NCBI GenBank assembly: GCA_025677825.1
Contig: JAIXMO010000003.1
Location: 248,001-312,000, forward strand
DNA: 64,000 nucleotides
Direction: 5' to 3'
Source: Helicostylum pulchrum
Taxonomy: Eukaryota > Mucoromycota > Mucoromycetes > Mucorales > Mucoraceae
Shown here in pieces: positions 11,801-23,671 of the stretch (position 1 is the first letter of the stretch; each line of letters opens with the position of its first letter). The notes below the pieces were generated by a model. The model was not told the DNA's origin. It saw only the letters and a program-made list of their open reading frames with translations, and did no database searches. Position numbers and translations under genes: made by a program.

Positions 11801-12569
11801 TTCTCACTTACTTACACAGCAACACTCAACACTACACACTCACAACACATACAACAACAAAAAAAACACACACTTTGCATCCCAATACCCACGACAACAA
11901 CAAAAAAAAGAAAAAAAAAAGCATTACCAAATATAAAAAACAACAACAAAAAAAAACTGTAACCTTCTCTTTTTTTTCTTCTTTTTTTTTCTCTCTTTTT
12001 CCTTTTTAAAAGAAAAACCTCCCCTCTTTTTTTTTATTCCCTCTCGTGTAAATTATTTTTTCCATTACTAGTACTTATTATTTTTACCAAATTATATAAT
12101 TTTTTTTTCTGACACATTCAATTAAAAAAAAAAAAAAAGACAAAAAGACGTGTTATTGAGTTTGGTATGCTGTTGTCATACACATTTACCTGTAATTGGT
12201 AATAATAATGAATGATTTATTTCGTTACCATAGTTTCATCTCTTTTGCTGTGTAGATTTTTATCTGCTGACAAATTAGTGCTGATACACATTCCCTTTGA
12301 ATAGTGCCTTTAACGCAAAACGTATCTCTTTAAACCCGTGTAACGAAAATCATGTACCATCTTTTTTTTACAATTTAAAAATTCACGTTCTTTTATCAAA
12401 AAGTAAAGGAATTCCCAAAAAAGGTACAACCGAGACTCAGTTTTTTTTTTTCACAAAGTGAAGGGACACATGTAATAAACTTTTTTTTTTTGATGTAAAA
12501 TTGTATATATTTTTAATATGTAAATTTGTGGGCGTATTTTTTTTCTAGACAAAAGAAAAAAGAGCAAGT
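11801..12569. other. Convergent 3' intergenic region
   Basis: The space between two convergent genes holds CA-rich and poly-T/poly-A tracts, probably 3' untranslated sequence of the kinase (plus) and of eS19 (minus). No gene seen. Confidence 0.6.
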
Positions 12570-13542
12570 TTACTCTTCATCAGACTCTTCAGCGAGGGTC
12601 ATGGCAATACGATCCAAATCACGTTGACCATCTTGAGTGATCTTACGGCCACTACATTTTAAAATAATTTCATTAGCAAAAAAAACTCGAAAAAAAAAAA
12701 ACTTTTTTTTAACGAAACTTACCCCTTCTTATCTTGTTGGAGGACACCAATCTTCTCCAAAGATTGAAGAACCTTACGGTTAACGGAACCGGAAGCGTTA
12801 CAGTGGTGAGAAGGACGAGAACCACGGTTGAAAGTACCACCGTGAACCTTGTTCAAAGCACCAACACCAACGGACTTACGGATGTAGATATGACGAGCGA
12901 CAGAAGCTAATAATTTTTTCGTCAGTTTTTCTATTATCTACAAGTAAATATCTTTATAAAACACTTTTTCTTACCAGCACGGATGAAATACCAATCGGGA
13001 TCATAAGGAGCGAGTTCCTTGAAGGTACCGGTCTTGACAAGATCGACCCACTTGGGGACCTCGAGCTTACCAGTACGCTTGAGGTAAGCGGCATAAGCCT
13101 TGATGAAAGCTAAACAATCACATCAAATTTTAGTATTGTTTATCCTTTTGGGAAATTTTTTTTTTTTGGGAGAAGGTTTGATATATGCCAAGCCACCCAA
13201 ATACTCTTTTTTTTTATAGCGTGTTTGTCCATTTCGTTTCAATGAGTATTCAAAGTGACGAGTAGTGTTATTGCGAGTTGATATATAGACGGGTGTAATA
13301 CGTGTTGGTATAAGAAAGAGGTTCATATTAAATAAGCATGTATAAAAAAAAATTTTTTTTATATACTGCATGCTTGAAATGTTGTCCTCCCCTCATTGAA
13401 AAAAAAAAATCTCTCTCTCTGCCTTCATTCTAACTGCTAACTTAACAGCATATATCAAACCTAAACACAATACAAAAAGAAAAAAAGACTGTATTGATTA
13501 TTTACCGTGAGAGTTAACGTCCTTGACAGTGATACCAGCCAT
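12570..13542 (-). CDS. RPS19: 40S ribosomal protein eS19
   Basis: Four exons on the minus strand (13506-13542, 12975-13109, 12723-12906, 12570-12651) give 145 residues, the normal length. The protein starts [10 protein letters not shown], continues [20 protein letters not shown] and [16 protein letters not shown], and has the conserved [13 protein letters not shown] block, ending AEESDEE. eS19 is part of the small subunit head and is needed for 18S rRNA maturation. The first intron, about 396 bases, is several times longer than others here. The start is chosen because it gives the canonical MAGITVKD and sits just before a pyrimidine tract. Confidence 0.97.
13110..13505 (-). other. Long first intron of the eS19 gene
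   Basis: At 396 bases this is the longest intron in a conserved gene in the window. It contains mixed-composition sequence, unlike the usual AT-only introns here. Ribosomal protein introns often carry snoRNAs or regulatory hairpins in other fungi, but I could not find a convincing C/D or H/ACA box set. Confidence 0.6.
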
Positions 13543-13633
13543 GATGATTAGAGAAAGAGAAGGATTAATTCAATTCCGCTTTTTTTCGCTCGACTAATAA
13601 TAAAAAAAAAATTTTTTTTAAGCAAGTAGCCAA

Positions 13634-14203
13634 TCAAGTCTGTTTATTTAAAAGTTGAAGAAGCTTCAAATCACAATCACTGTTAATCGTGATTTTCTTT
13701 GCTTTTCTAGTAGAAAATGCCTACAAAAGAGTTTAATATCTTTTTTTTCTTTTTTCTCTCTTGTTTTTTTTTACCTTTACAAGGGGAATTGTCTCTGCAG
13801 AGATATATAATCCTTTACCAATTTCTTCTAGCTTGGTTAATAACGATTCATCTTTATCCAAATACTATGTTTGTTTATTAGTCTCTTTTTTTGGGTTAGT
13901 TGACAAACTTTACTTTACCTCTGTGAGCTCTTTTGGTGAGATACCGATAAAGTCTTCAGCAACTTTATCATACACAGAAATCGTTTCCACGACATTCTCA
14001 AACAAATTAAGCACTGTCATGTCAAACGTAAAGTTCATTACGGGGTTCTCCACTATTTTATTACATCTATTACAGTACAGCAGAGCGTCTTTAGAGTACC
14101 CACTTGTAACAACAGGTACAACGAACCCTTTACACGGGCATTTTCGAAATAAAAGGTCTTTTAATCTAATTTGAATAATCTTGTATTCAAGTGCGTTTGT
14201 CAT
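13634..14203 (-). CDS. RPA1 C-terminal (DBD-C)-like OB-fold protein, short
   Basis: Three exons (13919-14203, 13775-13864, 13634-13720) join to 153 residues. A four-cysteine zinc-ribbon-like unit (FRKCPCKGF ... LYCNRCNKIV) is followed by strands resembling RPA70 DBD-C: FTFDMTVLNLFENVVETISV, then YDKVAEDFIGI. In RPA1 the same order is zinc ribbon, 'YMLSVNIAD', 'WVTVF', 'AEAILG'. At about a quarter of RPA1's length, it would be a stand-alone ssDNA-binding OB fold or a meiosis/telomere-type paralogue (inference). Exon 2 could end at an earlier GTAAAG donor, which would shorten the tail; the chosen donor keeps a coding-like ending (RKAKKITINSDCDLKLL). Confidence 0.6.
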
Positions 14204-14937
14204 TTTTGCAGGTGTGTGGAAAAGCCAGTTGTGACCGTTTTACTGTGTAAAGCTTTTATACTTACTCGACCGTATATCACTCAGCTGACACAATGCAGCA
14301 GATTCTACACCAGGGATAAAGTTTATCTCCTTTTTTTTATTTCATTGTTTGTCAGTGCATTTCATCTATTCCCGGCTATTTATCTTTTGTAAAACAGTAG
14401 TAATGTAATTCAGCTGATGTAGTGTGGATCAACGGAACCTATTCCGCTGCATTATTTGCCAAACATTATCCCTAGAAACGAAAAAAAAAAAAAAGGGTTC
14501 AGGAACCAAAAGAGAGAGATTGTATAAACAGTTGTTGTAGATAATTTTACTGAGTAAGCTAAATTTAGCATCAATTAGTGATTGGGCCGCACTCGTCATT
14601 GTCAAATTCCCACCCCCAAACGAGGGGCTGCTGCAGGTGCGATATAGACACATATATAAGAGGGGATTTTGACATTTTTAATAAGGTTTAAGAGGTCAAA
14701 TTTCAAAGAGACATATATGGTCAAATGAAGTTTATTAAAAAAGACACTTTAAACCATTACATCATTTAGTTTTAAATATTACTTATGTAGTCTCAAATAC
14801 TCCGATTTTTTTTTTTATGTATAAATCTTAGTAAAGAAGAGAGATAATTTCCGAATTGATTTTGAACAGTAACAGAGAAGGGGTAATACATTTCTCTTTT
14901 TACTTTTTTTTTTACTATTTTTTTTTTTACAGTAAAA
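14204..14937. other. Divergent intergenic region
   Basis: It lies between the OB-fold gene (minus) and the RhoGAP gene (plus) and should hold both promoters. Pyrimidine-rich tracts sit just before the RhoGAP ATG. No gene seen. Confidence 0.5.
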
Positions 14938-16311
14938 ATGTCACCATTATTTGGCTCAACACTTGTTACTGCATTAGCTCAATCTAGTTTTACAACAACT
15001 TCGGGTCTTTCCATTCCTGGCGTATTAGCTAGAATATTTCACGAATTAGAAGACAAAGGTAAAAATCAGTAGATAATTAAAAAAAAAACTTTTATTTAGT
15101 AAAAAGGGTTATGTATAGGGTTGGATATCGAAGGTATATTTCGTAAATCTGGATCCAACGCTGCATTAAATCAATTGCAAGCTCAGTTTGAAGAAACCAC
15201 AAACCCCTTTTTGATTAAATTCCCTTTTACCGTGTCTTCACATACACTTGCGGGTTTATTCAAACGATATTTACAGCAATTACCAGAACCTGTCATACCT
15301 AGACAATACCAATCCATATTTCTGGATATATTCGGTAATTCTATTCTTACAAATTAAAAAAAAAATTATTAGTTTATCTGACAGCTCACACACACAATAT
15401 TTAGATGAGGAAAGGTCCACAAAAGAAACTTTAAAGAGACGTTTAAAAGAAGTGTGTAAATCTTTACCACACGAACATCTTCATTTGTTACAGTTTTTAA
15501 TGGAAGTAGCAGATATGGTACAACAAAAGCAAGATGCAAATCAAATGTCAATAGAAGCACTAGCAATTATTTTTGCACCTACCTGTGTACGCATCGACGG
15601 CGTATCGAAATTAATGCCGTCAGCGTATACAACACCGATTTGTCCATCGTACACGTCGCTACCAGTGACGTTAAATAAGCAGCAGCTGTTTCGAAAAGCA
15701 AGTAAAATGCTTTGGAATACCATACGTAGTAAAAAGAGATTATCGTACCACGATTCGTCTACACTGCTATACAAACCAAACGAATTGCTACAGCTAGAGT
15801 TGGTGAAAGAAAGTAATACGTGGATCAAGATATTCAAGTTTATGATGTCGTATCCAGAGGTATTTACAGCATTAACAAATCCGCTCAAGGGTCAAAAATA
15901 TAAGCATAAACCATCCATCAAGGTAAATAAAAAAAGCTTTTTTTTTCACAAAAAAATCGGCATTAATATAATAATTTTTAGACAGTACCAACGAAACCAA
16001 AACAAGAGTGGAGCAATACTTTTACACAGCAAGAAAAGAAGATGCTGATTGATTTTAAAGCGCTGGAATTCACCGAATCACACGACCTGTTAAAGACGTT
16101 TGGTAGTTTTGAAATTAATTTCGATCATGATATTAAACCGCAAAATAACAAGAGACCTTCTCTTCCCCCAACGAGCACTTCTGCGACATCGAAATACGTG
16201 GAAACTCTCTTGAACTGGAAATCAAGGGAGGAAGAGAACCCGCACGTCATTATTCCTATTGTAAAAACATCTACTTCTCCTCAACCGTCTGATTGGCTTA
16301 AAGCTCTCTAG
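14938..16311 (+). CDS. RhoGAP-domain protein
   Basis: Four exons (14938-15058, 15119-15334, 15405-15922, 15982-16311) give 394 residues. The RhoGAP domain begins almost at the N-terminus (SGLSIPGVLARIFHELED) and includes the arginine finger in DIEGIFRKSG, the LAGLFKRYLQQLPEPVIP helix and MSIEALAIIFAPTCVR. The following ~170 residues are basic then Pro/Ser-rich, with no second domain visible. It should stimulate GTP hydrolysis by Rho/Rac/Cdc42-type GTPases. For exon 3 the acceptor at 15404 is used because the nearer AG at 15384 leads to an in-frame stop. Its 3' end is convergent with the methyltransferase gene, about 95 bases away. Confidence 0.9.
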
Positions 16312-16405
16312 CTTTTTTTATTAAAACAAAAAACCCATTTTTATAAAACACTACCTACATATTTTAAATACTTATAATGACACTAATACTTTCTAATAAA
16401 TAAAT

Positions 16406-17335
16406 CTAATTCTTATAACACCAATACATATCTGTATCTGCAGGATATATAAACACTTTGTCGTCATTTTTAGGTATACCGTCGTACTCATCTAATACTT
16501 GTTCAACCTTGACCTGTAACTTATCTTGCTCTATCTGGTCTAAAATGGCAATATAACTCTTACTGGTGATTCTCGTCCACACGTCAGACCGCTTTGCCAT
16601 TGAATCAAATTCAAACCGTTTATGCTGCAGCGGTAACTGGTACATACTTTTCGCCTCGGGAGTATCAAACACGTTTTTCCAGTACCCCATCCTGTACTGA
16701 GGCGCACTCCCATCATACGCTTCATACAAGGATCTCAGCTTAGCCACCCACTCTGACCTCTCTTTACTCTCCATGTTCCAAACCAGTACCACTAACCCGC
16801 CGGGCTTCAACACACGGTGAATTTCAGTTAAACTTTGAATATCGTCAAACCAGTGGAAACACTGAGCAAGCATTACTATATCTTGCGAACCCGAGTCCAC
16901 TGGGATGGACCAAGAGGTCCCCTTTAAACAGTTGGACGCTGGTAAGTTTATTTTGGCCCGCATAGCGTCTACTGGTTCGACGGCAATAAGTGAGGTGTAG
17001 CCGTGTTGTGAGAGTAAGTGGGTCATGATACCGGTACCGGCACCAAGGTCCAAGATGTTTGCGGATTCGGGTTTTTTTTTACTCAATCGACGTATGAAGT
17101 TGATGGATTCGACGGGGTAACTAGGTCGTGCTTTAGCTTTTTATTACAGGCAAAAAAAAAAAAAGGTTAGTTAAACTCTCCCGCCTCTTTCTCTGCTTCT
17201 TTTTTTTTTTTTTTTTAACATGACGTTTATTTTACCGTAGGCATCTGCTTTTGCTTCAAATCCAAGAGAGGCGGTAGCATGAGGTACAGTGACAAAGGAA
17301 CGAGTAGATGGTTGTTTTAATAACTGTTTAAACAT
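16406..17335 (-). CDS. Class I SAM-dependent methyltransferase
   Basis: Two exons (17236-17335 and 16406-17136) give 276 residues. The SAM-binding motif I is NILDLGAGTGIMT, followed by an acidic motif II region (LIAVEPVDAM), DIVMLAQCFHWF and the post-motif VLKPGGLVVLVWN. It matches the Methyltransf_11 type and the fungal family of yeast Crg1 and YHR209W. The Y(A)KARPSYP segment before motif I is typical of that family. The substrate cannot be told from sequence. The first 20 residues (MFKQLLKQPSTRSFV) are basic and hydroxylated and could direct the protein to mitochondria (weak). Confidence 0.88.
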
Positions 17336-17919
17336 AAAGAAAAAGAAAAAAAAAATCACTTGCTAATTTTGGGCAGTTGTAATAAGTAATTAATTTTTCA
17401 AGAAACACAGGAAAAACGCGTTTTGGAACCAAAGTTGTTTCATTTTCTAGGGTCAACCCCCTTTTGTGTTTTTACGGTTATTTTGGAATTACTTCTCGAC
17501 CCAATTTGACTTTTTTTGTGGACAAAAAAAAACAATTATAGTAAAGTACTCTTTTTAGGCGCTTTTAACCCATTTTAAACGATCCTTCTCATGCAAGAAT
17601 TGAACGAGTAATGACGGTTAGAAGCGTTTATTTTTTTTGACCAAAAAAACACGCTTTTTTCGTGTAACCTCATTTTGCTATTTTTTTAAGTTTAATAGTT
17701 TTTTACTGCCGTGTTTCGTTATAGCACCGAATGTAGATATTCAAAAACTAGATTCACACGGTCGATCCAGAAATTACGGCGTATTTTATATATAAAAAAT
17801 AACCTGTTTATGAAACAGCACCCTATTTTATCTCAAACATTTATCATTTTTTTTTTCTACAGGTGTCTTTTTTTTCTTTCTTCTTCACTTATTACTTTGT
17901 TTTTTTGCGTTATGTTTTT
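17336..17919. other. Intergenic, AT-rich
   Basis: Promoter side of the methyltransferase gene plus T/A-rich sequence. No gene seen; short ORFs are homopolymer artefacts. Confidence 0.5.
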
Positions 17920-18060
17920 CGTTTTGCTCGTTTTTCGTTTTTGTACGAACCAATACGGCTCTTCTTAGAGGAACGGTCATCTATGAAGGTAAGTGATAAG
18001 TAATATGGCACTCTTTTTTTAATCGACCGTGTAAATTGATCGTATACGTAGTGTTCAAAA
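17920..18060 (+). repeat. Dispersed exon-like fragment, copy 1
   Basis: Coding-like sequence reading VRTNTALLRGTVIYEG up to a GTAAGT donor, followed by a short intron-like piece with AATCGACCGTGTAAATTGAT and an acceptor. Related sequence with the same exon end and intron core occurs at about 49990-50105 (VQTDMIFLKVMVTRKG), and more distantly inside both 2.6 kb repeat copies (23330-23455 and 46650-46775). It may be a 5' exon of a family whose remains are scattered in this window. Confidence 0.45.
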
Positions 18061-18098
18061 AAAAAAAACTTGCGGAAGTCTTTTACTTTCAAGTTATT

Positions 18099-19846
18099 AT
18101 GTCTAGTCTTTCTGACAGTTTAGTCCAAGTAAAAGGATTACATACAAAAGATTTATATTAACAGAATAATATCTTTTTCGTTTTATTTCCTCTAACTCTT
18201 GAATTTGTAATACAGAATATTGGCAATCTGTTCCCGTTGAAGATTGGGATATTACGGACTACGATAAAAAACTGAGGGAAAGACTGTTTCCAGTCTAATC
18301 CTACTGATCCCATATGCTCACTATAATCATTCAATCGGTAGTACTTCTCTGAAAAACACTTTCGTCGATAATGAGCGTATAATGAAAGCTGTAAATAAAC
18401 TTGAACGCCAACTCAAAGACGCCGGTAATAACGAAAACAACAAGTCTTTTTGGTTACAAGAATACCCAAAGCTTAAGAAAGACTTGGTAAGCTCTAGTTT
18501 TAATAACTTTTGTAAAAAACGTTGTTAATACGAGTTTTTTTAATGAAACAGTACCAAAAAAGAAAGTCAACTGAAGCAGGTTATTTTGATATTTAGTTTA
18601 ACTAGTGGTTTTGCGTGGTATTTAACTTAAGCCTTTGAAAATATTAGGACCATCCAATCCAAAAAGAAGTAATACTGGCCCGGAAACTAACGAAGAAATC
18701 GAGGAGCTTGACAGTATCTTTGTCGTTGGTGAAAAGATCTGTTGGAACAATAGTCAAGACAGCAGGACTAGAATTGCATCACAAATACGTCCAAGGTATC
18801 AAATTGGATTCTCGGGAGAGAAATATCATGAGGTAAAAACATGAGACAATTCATATATAAAGTTCTTAATTTATTTATTAATTAGGGTCTGATACAAGAT
18901 AGGTTCCAGCATGAATAACTAGATGGAGAATAGAAATAGCGAGAAAAAAAAAACGGTGTTAAATTAACTAGTATCGCGCATAACGCTGAAACTACTTTAA
19001 TGGTATGTATAAACTAAATAATAAACTTTTTTACTAGCAATTACTAATTTCCTTTCTTTATCAATAAAGAAACGACACGATCTGAGCTCAGACTTCTCAA
19101 AAAAGTACTGGGAGAATCGCTCCAGTCTTGCAATGAGGGGAGAAGTAAACAATGAATCTAGTGCGACGATCGCATCGATACAACGACTTGTCCACAGTAA
19201 CATTAGATAAGGAGCTGATAAAGTATGAAACAGCAACAGATACACTTTTTTTTTTTTTTAGTATTGACATCGGTACAATTAGGTATTTAGTTCGTCTCAA
19301 ACCACATCTGTTACTAGTCGTTTTGACTCTACATCTGTTGACTTACTACCTTCTAACTTGTCGCTTTCTAATATACCTAATGGCGAGGGTATATCAAAAA
19401 CTCTTGCTCAAACTACTAACTTAGCATCTGATCAGTAAGCTATATTTATATATCTATCACCGAGTAATATTCTAATTTACTTTATAGCGTTGGCCAGCTA
19501 AATATTATTGATATGTCTTTGGAATCGGTTCGGGACACCTTAAAAGCAAACACAACACAAGAAAAATATGATCATATTATGGCATCTATTAAGCCAAAAG
19601 AAGTTCAACTTTCAGATAATGTGAAAAAGCTAATTGATGGCTTAAAAAGCATTCAGATTATTTCTAGTAGAAATATGAGAAACGCACTGTACAAACATGG
19701 ATACAATCCTGATTACGATCTCGTCGCTGATGCCGATACTGGCATCATTGAAAACTTGACGAGACATTTGTAAGTAACTTGTCAAGATACTATTTCACAT
19801 TGAACTATTACTTATTAACTTAATATTTAGTCTCGAAAATAGATAA
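18099..19846 (+). pseudogene. NIID/WDG-family member B, decayed or truncated
   Basis: Several exon-like blocks are readable: 18213-18298 (TYWQ-type start with PVEDWDITDYDKKLRE), 18340-18486 (SLKNTFVDNERIMKAVNKLE), 18647-18834 (ending IGFSGEKYHE at a GTAAAA donor), 19071-19209 (DLSSDFSKKYWENRSSLAMRG), about 19277-19433 (Ser/Thr-rich, ending TNLASD) and 19489-19771 (VGQLNIIDMSLESVRDTLKA). The last block aligns with LGELNIINLTDN of member A, and the YWENR block with YSDYWTKR (A) and YSRYWQGR (C). A frame break lies near 18298. The product stops at about 19846 (LENR, stop), before any WDG segment. No known function. Confidence 0.6.
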
Positions 19847-20370
19847 CACCATTTTCTTTGAGAAATTGGTGTTGGTTCAAAAATTCTATGTTCCGATCTC
19901 AACATGCAAGTATCACCGTACCTACTGTGATAAATAGTATCAAATTAAAAATAAAAGAGACAACAGTAAGTAAGATAAAACTTCTTATAGATCTTTATTG
20001 ATTAAAATTTCTTTTAAAAAACAAGAGAGAGAGCGGAATGTTGCTCCTCTTAATATTCTTTTTATAGTTCAAGAACGACCACTGTTGTTTAAGGTGGTAC
20101 AAGTAAATGGCTAAGATATTAATTAGTATAATGATATTGAGGTGTTACGTGAGAGCCTCAATTATTTAAGGTACAGTCTCTTGCGTTAACTTATGGTAAA
20201 ATACCACAAATTCATAACGCAAATACCAGAGATTCTCTCTTGGAGAGACGCCATATTGTTACAAGTTGAACAATTTTAACTTCTTTTTATTATATGTACA
20301 TATCCATTTTATCGAACCTGAATATCCCAAGCAATAAACTCGTTATTAATATATTTGCTATAATTAACTT
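19847..20370. other. Intergenic
   Basis: AT-rich, no coding signal that I can follow across splice sites. Confidence 0.4.
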
Positions 20371-20772
20371 ATGGAGCAGAAAGTTTTCGATTTAGATTAT
20401 ACAAACAACTATGACTTCGCTGATGAGTCTAGCTTCTTTCACGTAAATATGAGGTGAATATTTGCCTGGTCTAAGATTAGAATTTGACTACATAATACCA
20501 AAAAAAAAGAGAGAGTACTATCTATATTAATGACAATTTGGTTTTCAGTCAAAGGTTTTAAATTTTTACATGGTAAAATGAATGTTAATACAATATTATA
20601 TATTTCGTATTATGTTCATTAATGTATGTAAAGTAATAACACAGGACCTGATGTAATAGTGTATAGTTGCGCAGAGCATGAACAAGGCCCAAAAATCTTA
20701 ACACGATTAAAAAGAGGATGTGTCTTTATTTTATGGTCACACGATAGATATATTTTTTTAGTTCGCGAATAA
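20371..20772 (+). pseudogene. Small uncharacterised gene, possibly broken
   Basis: Three coding-like pieces: 20371-20442 (MEQKVFDLDYTNNYDF, ends at a GTAAAT donor), 20549-20572 (SKVLNFYM between a TTTTCAG acceptor and a GTAAAA donor), and about 20643-20772 (GPDVIVYSCAEHEQGP, then LKRGCVFILWSHDRYIF and a stop). The last piece is one base out of phase with the chosen splice, so the gene is either broken or uses an unseen site. I do not recognise it. Confidence 0.4.
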
Positions 20773-21140
20773 CGAGTGAGAGCTACAGGTTGCGCTTATT
20801 GCGCAATAACTAAGCATTCATATGTTAGATATCTAATATCTAACTATGCTAAAAGTGGGACAGTAATATATCATTATGAAGCTATTAACATATAATCTTC
20901 AGTTAGACTTATGTACATATATTAAGTATTTCCTTAAAGTAGCTATGTTAATATGTATATTTTTTTTAAAAATGAAATTGTTCACTAATTCATTCTAATT
21001 ACATTTAGTTAGCTATGTAGCTCATTTCACTAGTTCATGTAAATAGCACTCTTTTTTTCCATACATTTCTCTACATTGCGTCTGGATTAGAATGAGACAA
21101 AATCTTCATTGTTACACCTTTTTCTCGTCAACTTTTTTTT

Positions 21141-21870
21141 TTACTTTAAAATATTATCAATAGCAGCCAATTCGAAATCGCCGTTTGCTTTATGAACCAA
21201 ATGATTTCGAATCATGGATAACTTATCGATGGCATCATGCTTATGCTGCTTGATTTCTTCTTGTGTCTGATTAATTAATTGGCCCAACACCAGTATGCTG
21301 TAGACATCCTCTGTGTACGTCGTGTTCTTTAAATACTCGACCATGTCCTCTGTGCCAAACCAAACCAAAGAGCCAATTTTTCCTTTTCAGCTAGCCCGTG
21401 TTGAGTATCAACTTGGTGTCGGTGACTGATATAACTCATTGTTGAATCTAGTCTTAGGTAGTTAATGTACACTTGGTCACTGTAACTCTGCGAATTTTTT
21501 TAAAAAAAAAACTCATCACTTCCGCTCTGTCGGTTAAAGGTGCCGTGTGCTGCTGCTGCTGTGTAGGTTTAGAAAAAAAACTATAGTTGGATGACCCTTG
21601 CTTTTCTCGTGTTTCAAATTCGAACAATGGTACAGTAGTTGTCGTATCACGAGCAATACGAAACCCACTGCTAATACTTGATGATTGTTGTTGTACGTTA
21701 ATTATTTAAATGTGATAACGTTTTATTATAGTGTTAATGTGTTTGTATGACTACCGCTTGATTTATCAGCCCAAGGTTTCAGGGTTGTTTACGAATATTT
21801 TGGTTCCTTGCATATTTGGGTAGATTTCATCAGTGACAAAGAAACAGTTATTTCAGTGACTTTACTACCA
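21141..21870 (-). pseudogene. Relic of an uncharacterised gene (copy 1)
   Basis: On the minus strand, consecutive coding-like stretches sit in shifting frames: MQGTKIFVNNPETLG, SSSISSGFRIARDTTTTVP to EVMSFFFKK, then YSDQVYINYLRLDST to EKEKLALWFG, then EDMVEYLKNTTYTEDVYSIL to FELAAIDNILK and a stop at 21141. Frame changes fall at the T7/A10 run (about 21495-21511) and at the GGTTTGGTTTGG repeat (about 21355-21366). The same breaks are in the second copy near 44522-45250, so decay probably came before duplication. Protein family not recognised. Confidence 0.5.
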
Positions 21871-22007
21871 GCTGCAATGCATTAAAGGGCACAATAAAAC
21901 CAATCTTATAACGAACCGTTGTTTTATTTTTATCTATAAAAACTATATAACCATGTCTTCTCTTTTCCTTTTTTTTTTCTTTCATACATTACTTTTACAT
22001 ACTTAAA

Positions 22008-22578
22008 ATGGAGAATAGAAGAAATAGTAAGTTTTTTTGAATTTCTACATTGTTTTATTTATCAGGGTCTAATTTTTTGTGTGTAAGCTTTATGTGACAG
22101 ATGTGAACAATATTTTGTAGGCATGCGAGGTCTCCGTACACATCAACGTATTGGTACTGTATGTGATCGAACACATGAAAGACTGCAGCAAGTGCGAGAG
22201 CTAGAAAGAGTAAGACGAGAAGAGCTAGAAAGACTAAGACAGGAAGAGCTAGAAAGACTAAGACAGGAAGAGCTAGAAAGACTAAGACAGGAAGAGCTAA
22301 GAAGACAACGAGCAAGACTGTTCCTCAAGGTTCCGGAGATATTGCTATCGCGTATGTTTTTGGTATTTTTCATTTGGATTGTTGGAAGTTTGGTTCTTTT
22401 TATTTTTGGTATTAGCTCTGAGGAAAGCTGGGGGTTTACGATGTATATCATCTATAATTTGATACCGGTAGTTATTAAATTTCACAATAGGTTAGGAACT
22501 GTTGCTATGAATTTTTATGTTGAAAATATTGCAGTTCCAGCTATACAGTATGGTATTAAGTATGTTAAAAAAGAGTAA
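22008..22578 (+). CDS. Small coiled-coil membrane protein (copy 1)
   Basis: Two exons (22008-22026, 22121-22578) give 158 residues. After MENRRNSMRGLRTHQR comes a charged helix built from a repeated 24-base unit encoding ELERLRQE; this copy has about four units. Then two hydrophobic segments (LLSRMFLVFFIWIVGSLVLF and a second around TMYIIYNLIPVVI) and a short basic end (YVKKE). It looks like a double-spanning membrane protein with an N-terminal coiled coil. Function unknown. A shortened copy lies at 45394-45910. Confidence 0.55.
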
Positions 22579-22859
22579 CTTTAATAAAGTTTATATAGTA
22601 GAATACTGTACGTCTTCTTTGTCTGGTGTCATTGTTTTTGTTCATAGTATGTCATTTATCTGTAATTAAACTTATTATGGAAGAAAGAGCATATAATTTT
22701 TCATTATTGAGACGTAAAATATGTATTTACAACAATAAAAAAGCATACTCTTGCGGTACTACAATAGAAATATAATCTCAAAAGTAGCTACGATTCCGTA
22801 TGCAGCCTTAACCCTAACTAGAGCGTACACCCAATGAGACCAAAAAAAAAAAAAAGGTT

Positions 22860-22990
22860 ACACCGGATCTCCCGGTTCCTCTCCCTCGCACACCAGGGAG
22901 TACTCAGGATCATACTCTTCTCCTCATACCACCACCGCCAGCACTCGTGTCCTTCGCCCCCGCGCGTTAACCGGTAGGGTTGTGCCTACC
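22860..22990 (-). other. GC-rich island with coding-like minus strand (copy 1)
   Basis: This patch is clearly richer in G and C than its surroundings. The minus strand reads GEEYDPEYSLVCEGEEPGDP then a stop, preceded by an in-frame TGA. The matching region of copy 2 (46227-46358) keeps the frame (GEEYDPEYSLVCEGEEPEDS). It may be the 3' exon of a lost gene. Confidence 0.4.
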
Positions 22991-23671
22991 CCTACCAAAA
23001 GAAGGAGACTTGAGTATATCTATTTTTTTTTAAAACCTCTAAACAGCGATTTTAAATAAAAAAAAAAGCACCTTTATTACAAAAAAGTGATTCCTACTGA
23101 CTTTTATCTCACACACACACACTCTCTCTCTCTCTCAGTGTGTGTATATGTGTTTATTTTTTTAATACTTTGTGTTCTTCATTTTAATCGCCTTTTAATA
23201 AAATAGACGTTTTATCATTATATTTTTTAGCAACTTTTTTTCCCTCCTTTCTTTTTCTTTTAAAAATGAATTTATACACAGGCAAAAGTATATTTTTATA
23301 CAGTATATGCATATCTTTCAAATGAAGCCTTTTCTTGTGGTATGCTGGTGCAAATGGATACAGTTTGCTTAAAACTGGAATAACTACAGCAAATAAAAGG
23401 TAAACGTATCACACTTTTTTAATTGACTGCGTAAACTGACCGTGTATAATAGGGAATATGCGTGTAACCGATTGCTGAAGCAATACAATACTATCGTGCG
23501 TTGAAATATCTTCAGCGATCGATATCTTATTATTGTATCGTTGTATCAATCGGTATCGTTGCGCGTTAAAGCTGCCACCTCTGGTCACACCGTAGTCTTT
23601 GTTGTTGTTGTTTTCGTTGATGTTCCCTTTCTCCTTGAGAATTTGTGGACAATTTAATAAAAGACTACGTA

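Larger units (their letters stand above)
21044..23671. repeat. 2.6 kb segmental duplication, copy 1
   Basis: Nearly identical to 44425-46986 in the same orientation, from TAGCAC(T/C)CTTTTTTTCC to AATAAAAGACTACGTA. The two copies differ by scattered substitutions, homopolymer lengths, a CA/CT microsatellite present only here (near 23110-23140) and repeat number in the membrane-protein ORF. Each copy holds the same relic gene (minus), a small membrane protein (plus), a GC-rich island and a further coding-like scrap. No long terminal inverted or direct repeats are obvious. TAGTTCA occurs just outside both ends of this copy (about 21031 and 23670), but not around copy 2. Confidence 0.95.

Noticed and set aside
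22808..22820. Telomere-like TTAACCCTAAC in both repeat copies
   Set aside because: Only about one and a half units, not tandem; not enough to call an interstitial telomere.
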